This document shows positions 37,479-47,387 of a DNA stretch of 64,000 nt, piece after piece (position 1 is the stretch's first letter; every line of letters starts with the position of its first letter). This DNA is from Granulosicoccaceae sp. 1_MG-2023 (lineage in GTDB: Bacteria; Pseudomonadota; Gammaproteobacteria; Granulosicoccales; Granulosicoccaceae). Both the position numbers and the translations under genes were made by a program. A model generated the notes under the pieces. That model was given only the letters and a program-made list of their open reading frames with translations. It did not search any database and had not been told where the DNA came from. The DNA is taken from assembly GCA_030546905.1 (NCBI GenBank), contig JAUOPI010000013.1:55229-119228 (forward strand), read 5' to 3'.

Positions 37479-39119
37479 CTAAGTGTTGGCCAGATTACGG
37501 GCGCCGGGACGGGGTTTGACCACCGTGGGGGTCAGCACCGTGTTGCCGGTGCGATCCATCGGCTCCGGATAATCCAGTGTGTAGTGCAGGCCGCGGCTTT
37601 CCTTGCGGGCCAGGGCGCTGCAGATAATCAGGTCGGCGATGCGCGCCAGATTGCGCAGTTCCAGCAGGTCGCTGTTAACGCGGAAGTTGCCGTAGTAGTC
37701 GTTGATTTCGCTGAGCAGCAGATCGACGCGGTGCTTGGCGCGTTCGAGGCGTTTATCGGTGCGTACGATACCGACGTAGTCCCACATAAAACGTCGCAGC
37801 TCATCCCAGTTGTGCGAGACCACGACCTGTTCGTCGGAATGGGTGACAAGGCTCTCATCCCAGTCCGGAATCGCCGGAAAGTCGGCGCTGTCGCTGAGTT
37901 TGCTGATGATGTCGCGGGCGGCGGCGGTACCGAAGACCAGGCATTCGAGCAGTGAGTTGCTGGCCATGCGGTTGGCGCCATGCAGGCCGGTACAGGAGGT
38001 TTCGCCGACGGCGTAGAGACCGGGGATGTCGGTGGCGCCGCGTTTGTCGGTGAGTATGCCGCCGCAGGTGTAGTGCGCGGCCGGCACCACGGGGATTTTG
38101 TCGCGGGTCATGTCGTAGCCGAACTGTGCGCAGGTGGCGTAAATATTGGGGAAGTGTTCGCGGATAAAGTCGGCCGGTTTATGGGTGATGTCCAGATAAA
38201 CGCAGGGTTCGCCGCGGCGTTTCATCTGGTCATCAATGGCGCGCGCCACGATGTCGCGCGGGGCCAGTTCGAGGCGCTCGTCGTAGTGCTGCATAAAGCG
38301 CTCGCCGGCGCCGTTGAGCAGATAGGCGCCTTCGCCGCGTACCGCTTCGGAGATCAGTGAGGATTTGGCATTCGGGTGGTACAGACAGGTCGGGTGGAAC
38401 TGCATGAACTCCATATTGGCCACGCGGCAGCCGGCGCGCCAGCCCATGGCAATCCCGTCGCCGGTCGAGCCGTCGGGGTTGCTGGTGTAGAGGTAGACCT
38501 TGCTCGCGCCGCCGGAAGCCAGGGCGACGAATCTGGCGCAGATGGTACGGGTGCTGTCGTTGTCGATATCCAGCACATAGGCACCGAGTACGTGGTCGGC
38601 ACCGCGCAGGCCGAGTTTGCGCCGGGTGATCAGATCCACGGCCATATGGCGTTCCAGCAGCACCACGTTTTTGTGTTCGCGGATGCGTTCGACCAGGGTG
38701 GTTTCCACCGCACGGCCGGTGGCGTCGGCGGAATGGATAACACGCCGGTGCGAGTGACCACCTTCGCGGGTCAGATGCGGCTCAAGCGTGCCTTGCTCGG
38801 TTTCTTCGAGCGTGAACTCGACGCCGAGTTCTTCCAGCCAGGCGATGCTGCGCGGGCCGTTCTCGACCGTGTAGCGGACGATCTCTTCGTCGCACAGGCC
38901 GGCGCCGGCGTTCAGTGTGTCCTGAATGTGTGATTCAAAACTGTCGTCGGAGTCCAGCACAGCCGAGATGCCGCCCTGGGCGTAATAGGTGCTGCCTTCG
39001 TGCAGGGCGTTTTTGGAGATCACGGCGACCCGCGCATGATCGGCCAGATTCAGGGCCAGGGTCAGGCCCGCAGCACCTGATCCGACAATTAGAACGTCGT
39101 AGTTTTCACGCTTTGGCAT
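37479..39119 (-). CDS. nadB: L-aspartate oxidase
   Basis: This 546-residue flavoprotein oxidises L-aspartate to iminoaspartate, the first step of de novo NAD synthesis. FAD binding is seen in DVLIVGSGAAGLTLALNLAD; active-site segments are GGHSHRRVIHSADATGRA and PAAHYTCGGILTD. The start at 39119 (MPKRENYDVLIVG) was chosen over the longer frame beginning at 39272 because homology begins there. It is divergent from rpoE across 247 bases, the classic gammaproteobacterial arrangement. Confidence 0.96.
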   Translation of the reverse strand: MPKRENYDVLIVGSGAAGLTLALNLADHARVAVISKNALHEGSTYYAQGGISAVLDSDDSFESHIQDTLNAGAGLCDEEIVRYTVENGPRSIAWLEELGVEFTLEETEQGTLEPHLTREGGHSHRRVIHSADATGRAVETTLVERIREHKNVVLLERHMAVDLITRRKLGLRGADHVLGAYVLDIDNDSTRTICARFVALASGGASKVYLYTSNPDGSTGDGIAMGWRAGCRVANMEFMQFHPTCLYHPNAKSSLISEAVRGEGAYLLNGAGERFMQHYDERLELAPRDIVARAIDDQMKRRGEPCVYLDITHKPADFIREHFPNIYATCAQFGYDMTRDKIPVVPAAHYTCGGILTDKRGATDIPGLYAVGETSCTGLHGANRMASNSLLECLVFGTAAARDIISKLSDSADFPAIPDWDESLVTHSDEQVVVSHNWDELRRFMWDYVGIVRTDKRLERAKHRVDLLLSEINDYYGNFRVNSDLLELRNLARIADLIICSALARKESRGLHYTLDYPEPMDRTGNTVLTPTVVKPRPGARNLANT

Positions 39120-39296
39120 TGGCTGTCTGTCCGCAAGGTAAGGAGGCATTTTCGCACACAGGCCAAATCCTGTGTATCGCAGGCCGGATGTTTCACATAA
39201 AATTGTATTTTTACGGGGATTTTCCGGAACCTTTCCGGCTCCCGCTCGTCCCTCAGGCGTGCCCGGATTCATTGCGCCTGTGTTGGTAAATGAACC

Positions 39297-39323
39297 GAAC
39301 TAAACCTTATACCGGCGGTCTAT
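39297..39323 (+). promoter_or_regulatory. Candidate sigma-E-type promoter of the rpoE operon
   Basis: GAACTA (39297-39302) and TCTAT (39319-39323) are separated by 16 bases. This resembles the RpoE/AlgU consensus (GAACTT, 16-17 bases, TCTGA). It lies 44 bases upstream of the rpoE start, where an autoregulatory promoter is known in E. coli and Pseudomonas. It is supported only by sequence similarity and context. Confidence 0.55.
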
Positions 39324-39366
39324 CGGGCAGACCAGTCCGGACTCAAGCTACGGGAGTCATGCCCAG

Positions 39367-39963
39367 ATGGGCGAAAAATCCGTCGATCTCGAACTGGTCC
39401 GACGCGTACAAGCCGGCGACAAGCAGGCCTTTGACCTGCTTGTACGCAAATATCAGCACCGCGTGGCGGCGCTGATCTCGCGCTATGTGCATGATGCGGC
39501 TGAAGTGCAGGATGTCGCGCAGGATGCGTTTATTAAAGCTTACCGCGGATTGCATAACTTCCGTGGCGAGAGCGCATTCTATACCTGGTTGTACCGCATT
39601 GCGGTCAACACAGCGAAAAATCACCTCGTGTCGTTGGGGCGTAAAACGCCCGAGTTTGCGGTCGAAGCCTCAGACGCCGAGAACTACGAATCCGGTGCCG
39701 CACTGCGTGAATATGCCACACCGGAACGGCGTTTGCTCGCTGATGAAATCCGCGATGTGGTGATCGGCGCGATTGAAGCGCTGCCCGAAGATCTGCGCAC
39801 GGCGATTACCCTGCGGGAGCTCGAAGGCTTGTCCTACGAGGAAATCGCCGGGGTGATGGAGTGCCCGATCGGCACGGTACGTTCGCGGATTTTCCGTGCC
39901 CGTGAAGCCATAGACAATAAACTGAAACCGCTCATCGACGAAACCGGTGGGGACAAACGATGA
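39367..39963 (+). CDS. rpoE: Extracytoplasmic stress sigma factor RpoE/AlgU
   Basis: This 198-residue sigma-70 group 4 factor directs transcription of envelope-stress genes. Region 2 includes FDLLVRKYQHRVAALISRYV and FIKAYRGLHNFRGESAFYTW. Region 4 includes LPEDLRTAITLRELEGLSYE and CPIGTVRSRIFRAREA. It overlaps rseA by 4 bases and heads rpoE-rseA-rseB-rseC-mucD. Regulation by its own promoter is likely (see the separate entry). Confidence 0.97.
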   Translation: MGEKSVDLELVRRVQAGDKQAFDLLVRKYQHRVAALISRYVHDAAEVQDVAQDAFIKAYRGLHNFRGESAFYTWLYRIAVNTAKNHLVSLGRKTPEFAVEASDAENYESGAALREYATPERRLLADEIRDVVIGAIEALPEDLRTAITLRELEGLSYEEIAGVMECPIGTVRSRIFRAREAIDNKLKPLIDETGGDKR

Positions 39964-40583
39964 CTGATATGCCCAAACAACACCTCAGCGCCCTGATGGA
40001 CGACCATTTCGACGCGCCGGAGGCAATCCGGCCCGGCGGCTTCTCAGACGAAGAGCAGGCCTACTGGGAGCGAATGCACCTGACGCGTGATGTGCTGCGC
40101 GGCGAATACCGGCCGCTGCTGGACGCGGGCTTTGCCGAACGGGTGATGGACGCGCTGGATGAAGCGCCGCAGGCCAGCGCCGACGACAAGGTCGTGAGCC
40201 TGCAGTCGCGCCGCCACAGCACTGCGCACTGGCGGCAGATGGCCGGCGGTCTGGCGGTGGCAGCGACCGTGGCGGCAGTCTCGGTGTTCGGCTGGCGCAG
40301 CCTGTCAGCCCCGCAGCCGGGCGCCTTGCCGTCGGTCGCGCAGAATAACGGCCTGTTGCCGCAGCCGGCCGTGGCGGGCTTGCCGGCGGCCGCACAACCG
40401 CGGGTGCAGCTGGTCAATAACAGCGGCACTTACTGGGTGGTCGGCAACCGGCGGATTGCCGATGCCGGCACCGAAGAGCGGCTCAATTCGCTGCTTTCCG
40501 ACCATATGGAGTCGGGCGCGCGCAGCGTCGGTGGCTCGCTGCCGTACGGGCGACTGGTGGGGTACGATGAAGCGGCTCGCTAA
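39960..40583 (+). CDS. rseA: Anti-sigma-E factor RseA/MucA
   Basis: This 207-residue membrane protein has an N-terminal cytoplasmic anti-sigma domain (HLSALMDDHFDAPEAIR, with the typical SALMD motif), one transmembrane helix near residues 95-111 (MAGGLAVAATVAAVSVFGW) and a periplasmic tail. It holds RpoE at the membrane until regulated proteolysis releases it. It overlaps rpoE by 4 bases and rseB by 17. Confidence 0.93.
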   Translation: MTDMPKQHLSALMDDHFDAPEAIRPGGFSDEEQAYWERMHLTRDVLRGEYRPLLDAGFAERVMDALDEAPQASADDKVVSLQSRRHSTAHWRQMAGGLAVAATVAAVSVFGWRSLSAPQPGALPSVAQNNGLLPQPAVAGLPAAAQPRVQLVNNSGTYWVVGNRRIADAGTEERLNSLLSDHMESGARSVGGSLPYGRLVGYDEAAR

Positions 40584-41544
40584 ACGACTGGCCGGCACGT
40601 TGTTGCTGGCGGCGCTGGCCGTGCCGGCGCTGGCGGATGATGCTGCTGAACTGATTCAGAAAATGGCACGTGCCATGGAAGAGCTTTCCTATGAGGGCAC
40701 GTTTGTTTACCTGCATGACGGGCAGGTCGAGACGATCTCTGTGCTGCATGACTTCGGCGAGCAGGGCGTGCGCGAGAAACTGGTCTCGCTTAACGGTGAG
40801 GCGCGGGTCATTCTGCGCGACGACGATAATCTCACCTGCATCTGGCCGGGCAGTAAATCGGTGGTGGTCAGCAAGTCCGGTCCGCGCACACCGTTTCTGC
40901 GCATCGGCGGCGATGATGACAGCCTGACGCATTTTTATGAACTCAAGACACTCGGGCGTGACCGGGTTGCCGGGCATCAGAGTCATATCGTCAGTCTGAT
41001 GCCGCGTGACAGTTTCCGCTACGGTTACAAACTCTGGGTTGCCGATCCCAGCGGTCTGTTGCTGCGCTCGGCGATGCTGGACGAGCAGGGCCGTGCGGTG
41101 GAGCAGGTCATGTTTACCGAGCTGGTGTTGCTGGACGCGGTCGAGGACGCGCGTTTTGCCGTGGAAGATCCCGGTCCGGGGTATTCCGTGCACCGGGTCG
41201 GCGATATGACGTCCGGCGATCACCCGGCTGACATGGCGCGTATCGGTTTTGCCGAAGACAGCCTGCCGCCGGGCTTTGTGAAACTATCGGAGAAGGTCAA
41301 ACCCATGCCGATGGACGGGAATCCGGTCCATCATGCGGTGCTCAGCGACGGCGTGGCCACCGTGTCGGTCTATGTGGAGCTGATGAGCGACGAGCAGGCC
41401 GGCAAGGCCTACCACGGTGCGACCAGTATGGGCGCGGTGCATGTCTTTGCCCGCCAGCTGGATGCGGCCTATGTCACTGCAGTCGGTGAGGCGCCGGCTG
41501 TGACCGTGAAGAAAATCGCCGAGTCGGTCAGCCTGCAACCATGA
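40567..41544 (+). CDS. rseB: Sigma-E regulatory protein RseB/MucB
   Basis: This 325-residue periplasmic protein has a signal peptide (LAGTLLLAALAVPALADD) and the two-domain RseB plan: a LolA-like N-terminal half (LSYEGTFVYLHDGQVETISV) and a smaller C-terminal domain (LPPGFVKLSEKVKPM). It binds RseA and protects it from cleavage until lipopolysaccharide or misfolded porins displace it. The ATG at 40567 gives a proper signal peptide; earlier starts in the frame lie inside rseA. Confidence 0.94.
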   Translation: MKRLAKRLAGTLLLAALAVPALADDAAELIQKMARAMEELSYEGTFVYLHDGQVETISVLHDFGEQGVREKLVSLNGEARVILRDDDNLTCIWPGSKSVVVSKSGPRTPFLRIGGDDDSLTHFYELKTLGRDRVAGHQSHIVSLMPRDSFRYGYKLWVADPSGLLLRSAMLDEQGRAVEQVMFTELVLLDAVEDARFAVEDPGPGYSVHRVGDMTSGDHPADMARIGFAEDSLPPGFVKLSEKVKPMPMDGNPVHHAVLSDGVATVSVYVELMSDEQAGKAYHGATSMGAVHVFARQLDAAYVTAVGEAPAVTVKKIAESVSLQP

Positions 41545-42011
41545 TGGAAAAAACCGCGCAGGTCGTGTCGGTTGACGGCGAGCGTGCCGTGCTGAGTATG
41601 CAACGGCAATCGGCCTGTGGTGCCTGTCAGGCGCGTAAAGGTTGTGGGTCAGCGGCGCTGGGCAGTGTTTTTGACCGTCAGGAATCCCTGCTTGCGCTGA
41701 ACCGGGTCGGTGCGGTGGCCGGCGATTATGTGCGTATCGGTATCGACGACAGTATTCTGGTCGGTAGCGCGGTGCGCATGTATCTGTTGCCGCTGGTGCT
41801 GATGATCGTCTGTGCCGTGATCACCGCCGGCCTGTTCGGCGGCAGTGATCTGGCCGCCGCGCCCGGCGCGCTGGCCGGCTTGCTGGCGGGTTTCCTGCTT
41901 GCGCGTCATCATAGCCGTAAAGCGCCCGTCGGTTTGCTGCCGGAAATTCTCGGTCCGGCCGGTGACGGCGAGCGGCCTGTCAGCTTTACCCCCGCGAAGG
42001 AGGATGTATGA
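41541..42011 (+). CDS. rseC: SoxR-reducing/sigma-E system protein RseC
   Basis: This 156-residue inner-membrane protein has the RseC/MucC Cys cluster in SACGACQARKGCGSAALG near residue 25, followed by two membrane helices (YLLPLVLMIVCAVITAGLFG and GALAGLLAGFLLARHH). RseC proteins take part in electron transfer to SoxR and in modulation of the envelope response. Here it lies between rseB and mucD with 4-base overlaps on both sides. An ATG at 41544 is an equally possible start. Confidence 0.92.
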   Translation: MMEKTAQVVSVDGERAVLSMQRQSACGACQARKGCGSAALGSVFDRQESLLALNRVGAVAGDYVRIGIDDSILVGSAVRMYLLPLVLMIVCAVITAGLFGGSDLAAAPGALAGLLAGFLLARHHSRKAPVGLLPEILGPAGDGERPVSFTPAKEDV

Positions 42012-43423
42012 AGGCTATCGGCTGTCGTATTGCCATTATTTGGCTCGTTTTGTTGCCCTGTTCGGTGCTGGCACGCGGGGCGCTGCCTGAATTCACCGGC
42101 CTGGTCGAGCAGAATCATCCGGCGGTGGTCAATATCAGCACTGTGCTGACCGTCGAACCGCAGGCATACCCGGATTTGCCCGATCTTGACGACCCGGCAC
42201 TGCGTGATTCGCCGCTGGGCGAGTTTCTGCGCCACTTTCTGGAACAGAATCCGGGCCACGGGCAGGGTGCTGAACCCTATAGCGAAGAGTCCTCCGGCTC
42301 GGGCTTTATTATTTCCGACGACGGTTATGTGCTGACCAATAACCATGTTGTCGAAGGGGCCGGCGAGGTGACGGTACGTCTGACTGACCGGCGCCAGTTT
42401 GTCGCTGAGGTGGTGGGGCGTGATCCGCGCAGTGATGTGGCCCTGCTGAAAATCGATGCCAGCGACCTGCCGGCGGTCCGGACCGGCTCCTCGGAAGAGC
42501 TTAATGTCGGCGAATGGGTGCTGGCCATCGGCAGTCCCTTCGGTTTTGATTTCTCAGTGACCGCCGGTATTGTCAGCGCCAAGCAGCGCGCCTTGCCCAA
42601 CGAAAGCTATGTGCCGTTTATTCAGACCGACGTGGCGATTAATCCGGGTAATTCCGGCGGGCCGCTGTTTAATCTGGACGGCGAAGTGGTCGGTATCAAC
42701 TCACAGATTTACAGCCGCAGCGGCGGTTTTATGGGGCTGTCGTTTGCCATTCCCATCGAGATCGCCATGGACGTGGCCGCGCAGCTGCGCGACACCGGCC
42801 GCGTGACGCGCGCCTGGCTGGGCGTGGTGATTCAGGAAGTAACCCGTGATCTGGCCGATTCATTTGCTTTGGATCGTACCGAAGGGGCCTTGGTTGCGCG
42901 TATTCTGCCGGACAGTCCGGCGCAGAACTCGCCGTTGCAGGTGGGCGATATTATTGTTGCCTTTAACGGCCATCCGATCCGCGTGTCGTCGGACCTGCCG
43001 CCGCTGGTCGGGCGCAGTCCGCTGGACCAGCCTGCTGCTGTAGACGTGATCCGCGACGGTCACAGTCAGACCCTGCAGGTCACCCTCGGCGAGTTGCCGG
43101 AACAGGTTGCATTGAACGGCGCTGTCACGCCGCCGGCCGCACCGGCACCGTTTGAAGCGCTGGGTATGCAGCTCGAGAGCCTTGATGCGGCGGCGTTTCC
43201 GGACGGCGGGGTGATGGTTATGGCTGTCACGCAGGACACCCCGGCGGCCGAGGCCGAACTGCAGGCCGGTGACATTATCACTTCACTTAACGGACAGGCT
43301 GTGGCCGACACCGCTGATTTTGCCGATGCCCTCGGCACCGTTGCGCCCGGGCGAAAAGTGCCCGTGTTGGTGCAGCGTAATCAGGGACCGGTCTTTCTGG
43401 CACTGCGCGTGCCGGATGAGTGA
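42008..43423 (+). CDS. mucD: DegP/MucD-type periplasmic serine protease
   Basis: This 471-residue HtrA-family protease has a signal peptide (IAIIWLVLLPCSVLA), a trypsin-like domain with His in LTNNHVVEGA, Asp in RSDVALLKID and Ser in INPGNSGGPLFN, and two PDZ domains (ARILPDSPAQNSPLQVGDII; AVTQDTPAAEAELQAGDIIT). It degrades or refolds damaged envelope proteins. Its place after rseC matches Pseudomonas mucD. It overlaps the glutaredoxin gene by 8 bases. Confidence 0.96.
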   Translation: MKAIGCRIAIIWLVLLPCSVLARGALPEFTGLVEQNHPAVVNISTVLTVEPQAYPDLPDLDDPALRDSPLGEFLRHFLEQNPGHGQGAEPYSEESSGSGFIISDDGYVLTNNHVVEGAGEVTVRLTDRRQFVAEVVGRDPRSDVALLKIDASDLPAVRTGSSEELNVGEWVLAIGSPFGFDFSVTAGIVSAKQRALPNESYVPFIQTDVAINPGNSGGPLFNLDGEVVGINSQIYSRSGGFMGLSFAIPIEIAMDVAAQLRDTGRVTRAWLGVVIQEVTRDLADSFALDRTEGALVARILPDSPAQNSPLQVGDIIVAFNGHPIRVSSDLPPLVGRSPLDQPAAVDVIRDGHSQTLQVTLGELPEQVALNGAVTPPAAPAPFEALGMQLESLDAAAFPDGGVMVMAVTQDTPAAEAELQAGDIITSLNGQAVADTADFADALGTVAPGRKVPVLVQRNQGPVFLALRVPDE

Positions 43424-43676
43424 GGCACTTGCCGAGCGGGTTGTGACTGTATATAGTCGCCGCGGTTGCCACCTCTGCGACGATATGCTCGCGGTCCTGC
43501 AGGAGTTCTCCGGAACCTATCACTTTGACGTGGTCGTCAGGGACGTCGACGCCGACCCGGCACTTTACCAGCGTTACAACACTCTTGTGCCTGTGCTTTG
43601 CGTGGGGGAGCAGCAGGTCTGTCACTATTTCCTTGACTGGGCAGCCTTACGCGCTGCGCTGGGTATTACACAGTAA
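43416..43676 (+). CDS. Small glutaredoxin-family protein (DUF836-like)
   Basis: This 86-residue thioredoxin-fold protein has a CHLC redox motif in [14 protein letters not shown] near residue 19 and the cis-proline region [14 protein letters not shown]. It belongs to the short glutaredoxin-like (DUF836) family often found between mucD and lepA. The ATG at 43416 lies inside the mucD end and 2 bases separate its stop from lepA. Substrate unknown. Confidence 0.88.
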   Translation: MSEALAERVVTVYSRRGCHLCDDMLAVLQEFSGTYHFDVVVRDVDADPALYQRYNTLVPVLCVGEQQVCHYFLDWAALRAALGITQ

Positions 43677-43678
43677 TT

Positions 43679-45475
43679 ATGCAGGACAAGATTCGGAATT
43701 TTTCCATCATCGCGCACATCGACCACGGTAAATCCACCCTGGCTGACCGGTTTATTCAGGTCTGCGGCGGACTGACCGAACGGGAGATGTCGGCTCAGGT
43801 TCTGGACTCCATGGATCTGGAGCGCGAGCGCGGAATCACCATCAAATCCCAGGCGGTGTCGCTCGACTACAAGGCCAGTGACGGTGAGACTTACCACCTG
43901 AACTTTATCGACACACCCGGCCACGTGGATTTCTCCTACGAAGTCTCGCGTTCTCTGGCGGCCTGCGAAGGCGCTTTGCTGGTGGTCGATGCCTCTCAGG
44001 GCGTCGAAGCGCAAAGTGTCGCCAACTGCTACACCGCCATCGATCTGGATCTGGAGATTCTGCCGGTTCTGAACAAAATCGATCTGCCGGCTGCCGATCC
44101 GCAACGGGTGGTCGAGGAAATCGAAGAAATCATTGGTATTGAAGCCCACGACGCCATCCACGTGAGCGCTAAAACCGGTGTTGGCGTGCCGGAGCTGCTC
44201 GACCAGCTGGTGGCGCGGATTCCGCCGCCCAAGGGTGATGTGGATGCGCCGACCAAAGCGCTGATTGTCGACTCCTGGTTTGACAGCTATGTCGGTGTGG
44301 TGACGTTGGTGCGTCTCGTAGAAGGGCGGATCAGCAAGCGCGATAAAATTCAGATTATGTCCACCGGGCGGGTTTTTCAGGCCGACGAGGTCGGTGTTTT
44401 TACGCCCAAGCGCGTCGAAAAGCCGTCACTGGATGTGGGCGAGGTCGGCTATATCATCGCCGGCATCAAAGAGATCGAAGCGGCGAGGGTCGGCGATACC
44501 ATCACCCTGCAACGCAATCCGGCGGCCGAACCGCTGGGCGGATTCAAGGAGGCGCAGCCGCGGGTATTCGCCGGCTTGTTCCCGATCAGTTCCGATGATT
44601 ACGAAAACTTCCGCGAAGCGCTGCAGAAGCTGCGCCTGAACGATGCCTCCCTGCATTTTGAGCCTGAGACCTCCAGCGCACTGGGTTTCGGTTTCCGGGT
44701 CGGCTTCCTCGGCATGCTGCATATGGAGATCATTCAGGAGCGCCTGGAGCGTGAGTATGATCTTGACCTGATCACCACAGCGCCGACGGTGGTGTATGAA
44801 GTCGAACTGACCGACGAAGAGGTCATCTATATTCATAATCCCTCGGATTTGCCCGCCGTAAACAAGATCAATGAAATCCGTGAGCCGATTATCGTCGCCA
44901 ATATTCTGGTGCCGAAAGACTACGTCGGCGACGTGATCAAGCTCTGCATCGAGAAGCGCGGCGTGCAGAAGCAGATGCAGTATGTCGGTCACCAGATCTC
45001 ACTGAGCTATGAAATGCCCATGAGTGAAGTGGTGCTGGATTTCTTCGACAAGCTCAAATCGGTCAGCCGCGGTTATGCCTCGTTTGACTACGAATTCGTG
45101 CGCTTTCAGGCTGCCGATCTGGTCAAGGTCGATATCCTGATCAACGGCGACCGCGTGGATGCCTTGTCGATCATTACCCACCGCGGACGTTCGCAGACCC
45201 GCGGGCGCGAGCTGACCGACCGTATGAAAGAAATCATTCCGCGGCAGATGTTTGAAGTGGCGGTGCAGGCCGCCATCGGCGGGCATATCATCGCGCGCAG
45301 CTCCATCAAAGCGCTGCGCAAGAATGTGACGGCCAAGTGCTACGGCGGTGACGTTTCGCGTAAACGCAAACTGCTCGAGAAGCAGAAGGCGGGTAAGAAG
45401 CGCATGAAGCAGATCGGCCGTGTGGAAATCCCGCAGGAAGCCTTCCTGGCGGTACTGAAAGTCGATAAAAACTAA
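43679..45475 (+). CDS. lepA: Elongation factor 4 (back-translocating GTPase LepA)
   Basis: This 598-residue translational GTPase is a full-length LepA. G motifs are [32 protein letters not shown] and [11 protein letters not shown]. The LepA-specific C-terminal domain is present ([20 protein letters not shown] and [20 protein letters not shown]). It acts on the ribosome, in initiation or in rescue under stress. It is directly followed by lepB, 18 bases on, as in E. coli. Confidence 0.97.
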   Translation: MQDKIRNFSIIAHIDHGKSTLADRFIQVCGGLTEREMSAQVLDSMDLERERGITIKSQAVSLDYKASDGETYHLNFIDTPGHVDFSYEVSRSLAACEGALLVVDASQGVEAQSVANCYTAIDLDLEILPVLNKIDLPAADPQRVVEEIEEIIGIEAHDAIHVSAKTGVGVPELLDQLVARIPPPKGDVDAPTKALIVDSWFDSYVGVVTLVRLVEGRISKRDKIQIMSTGRVFQADEVGVFTPKRVEKPSLDVGEVGYIIAGIKEIEAARVGDTITLQRNPAAEPLGGFKEAQPRVFAGLFPISSDDYENFREALQKLRLNDASLHFEPETSSALGFGFRVGFLGMLHMEIIQERLEREYDLDLITTAPTVVYEVELTDEEVIYIHNPSDLPAVNKINEIREPIIVANILVPKDYVGDVIKLCIEKRGVQKQMQYVGHQISLSYEMPMSEVVLDFFDKLKSVSRGYASFDYEFVRFQAADLVKVDILINGDRVDALSIITHRGRSQTRGRELTDRMKEIIPRQMFEVAVQAAIGGHIIARSSIKALRKNVTAKCYGGDVSRKRKLLEKQKAGKKRMKQIGRVEIPQEAFLAVLKVDKN

Positions 45476-45493
45476 CTAATAGACCCGCTGATT

Positions 45494-46300
45494 ATGAACA
45501 TAGATTTCGCGTTGGTTCTGGTGCTGGCAACGCTGGGTAGTGGCCTGATCTGGCTGGCTGACAGTATATTGTTTGCCCCTAAACGCCGTCAGGCCGCCGC
45601 TCAGGTGGCCGGCAACGGCAGTGCCGCCGCAGCCCAGGACCCGTTGCTGGTGGAGTACGCCAAGTCCTTCTTTCCGGTGCTGTTCGTGGTGTTATTCCTG
45701 CGTTCGTTCCTGTTTGAGCCGTTCCGGATTCCGTCCGGTTCGATGATGCCGACCCTGCTGGTCGGTGACTTCATTCTGGTCAACAAGTTTTCCTATGGCA
45801 TCCGTCTGCCGGTGATCGATAAAAAAATCATTCCCGTCGGCGAGCCGGAAACCGGCGACGTGGCGGTTTTCCGCTATCCGGGCAACCCCCGTCTGGATTA
45901 CATCAAGCGCGTTATCGGCACCCCCGGTGACCGTATTACCTACGTCAATAAAACCCTGCTGGTCAACGGCGAACCTGTGCCGTTGGAGCGCATCGGCAAT
46001 TATGTTGATTCAGCTTCCTCGGAACGGGCGCAGAATTTGCTGGAGCTGAACGAGAACCTGCAGGGGACTGAACACCGGATCCTGGTTTCACCGGACAGGG
46101 CAATACGTAATGGCGAATGGGTTGTACCCGAGGGTCATTATTTTGTCATGGGTGATAACCGCGACAACAGTAACGACAGCCGCTATTGGGGCTTCGTGCC
46201 GGAAGAGAACCTTGTGGGCAAAGCGATGTTTATTTGGATGCACTGGAATTGGAACACAGGGGGACTTGCATGGGACCGTCTCGGAAACGCAATAAATTAA
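45494..46300 (+). CDS. lepB: Signal peptidase I
   Basis: This 268-residue leader peptidase has two N-terminal membrane helices (FALVLVLATLGSGLIWLADS and FFPVLFVVLFLRSFLFEPF). The catalytic Ser is in PSGSMMPTLLVGDF and the catalytic Lys in LDYIKRVIGTPGD. The conserved HYFVMGDNRDNSNDSRYWG box is complete. It removes signal peptides of exported proteins at the outer face of the inner membrane, including those of the many secreted proteins in this window. It overlaps the next gene by 31 bases. Confidence 0.96.
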   Translation: MNIDFALVLVLATLGSGLIWLADSILFAPKRRQAAAQVAGNGSAAAAQDPLLVEYAKSFFPVLFVVLFLRSFLFEPFRIPSGSMMPTLLVGDFILVNKFSYGIRLPVIDKKIIPVGEPETGDVAVFRYPGNPRLDYIKRVIGTPGDRITYVNKTLLVNGEPVPLERIGNYVDSASSERAQNLLELNENLQGTEHRILVSPDRAIRNGEWVVPEGHYFVMGDNRDNSNDSRYWGFVPEENLVGKAMFIWMHWNWNTGGLAWDRLGNAIN

Positions 46301-46683
46301 CCGGCCGCCGCAAACAGCATGGTTTGGGCATACTTAGCCTGATCCTGATCATCAGCCTGGCGGCCGGATTGGCAATGTTTGGTTTTGCCGCCATACCGAT
46401 GTATATGAATCATATGACGGTGATGTCGATTGCTGAAGATGTCTCGGCTGATCCGGAGCTGCAGAACAGCTCGTCGCTGAAACAGGTCAAGAAAGCGCTG
46501 AGCCAGCGTTTTCAGATGAACAATCTGTGGGACCTGAACCCGGACGAAGTAATCAAAATCCACCGCGAGGGTCGCGGTAGCAGCGGCTTTGAGCTCGAAG
46601 TCGATTATGAAGTGCGTCGCCCCTTGTTTTACAATATGGCGCTTGTGGCACACTTCAGCGAAAGCGATATAGGTAATCATTGA
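46270..46683 (+). CDS. DUF4845 membrane protein
   Basis: This 137-residue protein has a basic N-terminus, one membrane helix (LGILSLILIISLAAGLAMFGF) and a pseudopilin-like plan, as seen in DUF4845 proteins encoded between lepB and rnc in many gammaproteobacteria. The start lies inside lepB (31-base overlap), and the stop overlaps the rnc TTG start in a TTGA. Function unknown; location suggests possible processing or secretion by the neighbouring peptidase, which is inference. Confidence 0.85.
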   Translation: MGPSRKRNKLTGRRKQHGLGILSLILIISLAAGLAMFGFAAIPMYMNHMTVMSIAEDVSADPELQNSSSLKQVKKALSQRFQMNNLWDLNPDEVIKIHREGRGSSGFELEVDYEVRRPLFYNMALVAHFSESDIGNH

Positions 46684-47387
46684 CCGACGATACGCAACGA
46701 CTCAGCCGGCAACTGGGGCTGAAATTCAATAATCCGGCTCTGCTTGTCAACGCCCTGACGCACCGTAGTGCGTCGGGTACCAATAACGAGCGGCTTGAGT
46801 TTCTTGGTGACGGGGCGCTGAATTTCATCATCGCCTCGGCGCTTTACGAACGTAAGCCTGAGTGTGACGAGGGCTCGCTGAGCCGGCTGCGCGCCAATCT
46901 GGTCCGCGGCGTCACGCTCAGTGAAATCGCCCGCGATCTTAAGCTCGGCGATTACCTCAACCTCGGTACCGGCGAGCTCAAAAGCGGCGGCTTCCGCCGC
47001 GATTCCATTCTGGCCGACGCTGTCGAAGCGATTATCGGCGCAGTCTATCTCGACGCCGGTTTTGCAGCCTGTCAGGCATTTGTGCTGCGCTTGTTCAAGA
47101 CGCGTCTGGATAATCTCCCCGAGCCCGAAGAGCTGGTTGATCCGAAAACCCGCCTGCAGGAATACCTGCAAGGCCATCAGCTGCCGCTGCCCAACTACAA
47201 CACCTTGCAGGTCAGCGGCAAATCGCATGCGCAGACCTTTCTGGTGGAGTGTGCTATTCCTGCTTTAGGGCAGCGTACCGAGGCGACGGCCAGCAGCCGG
47301 CGCAAAGGTGAGCAGGCTGCCGCCCGCGCGATGCTCGACATTGTGCTGAGTCTCTCGCCCAAACCTATTGATAGCAAAGGTCCGTGA
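46680..47387 (+). CDS. rnc: Ribonuclease III
   Basis: This 235-residue enzyme cleaves double-stranded RNA, including rRNA precursors. The catalytic signature NERLEFLGDGALNFIIA and the second acidic motif DAVEAIIGAVYLDAGF are intact. A dsRNA-binding domain follows (DPKTRLQEYLQGHQLPLPNY; ASSRRKGEQAAARAML). The start is a TTG that overlaps the preceding stop; MTDDTQRLSRQLGLKF aligns with the family N-terminus. It is coupled to era by a 1-base overlap. Confidence 0.96.
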   Translation: MTDDTQRLSRQLGLKFNNPALLVNALTHRSASGTNNERLEFLGDGALNFIIASALYERKPECDEGSLSRLRANLVRGVTLSEIARDLKLGDYLNLGTGELKSGGFRRDSILADAVEAIIGAVYLDAGFAACQAFVLRLFKTRLDNLPEPEELVDPKTRLQEYLQGHQLPLPNYNTLQVSGKSHAQTFLVECAIPALGQRTEATASSRRKGEQAAARAMLDIVLSLSPKPIDSKGP

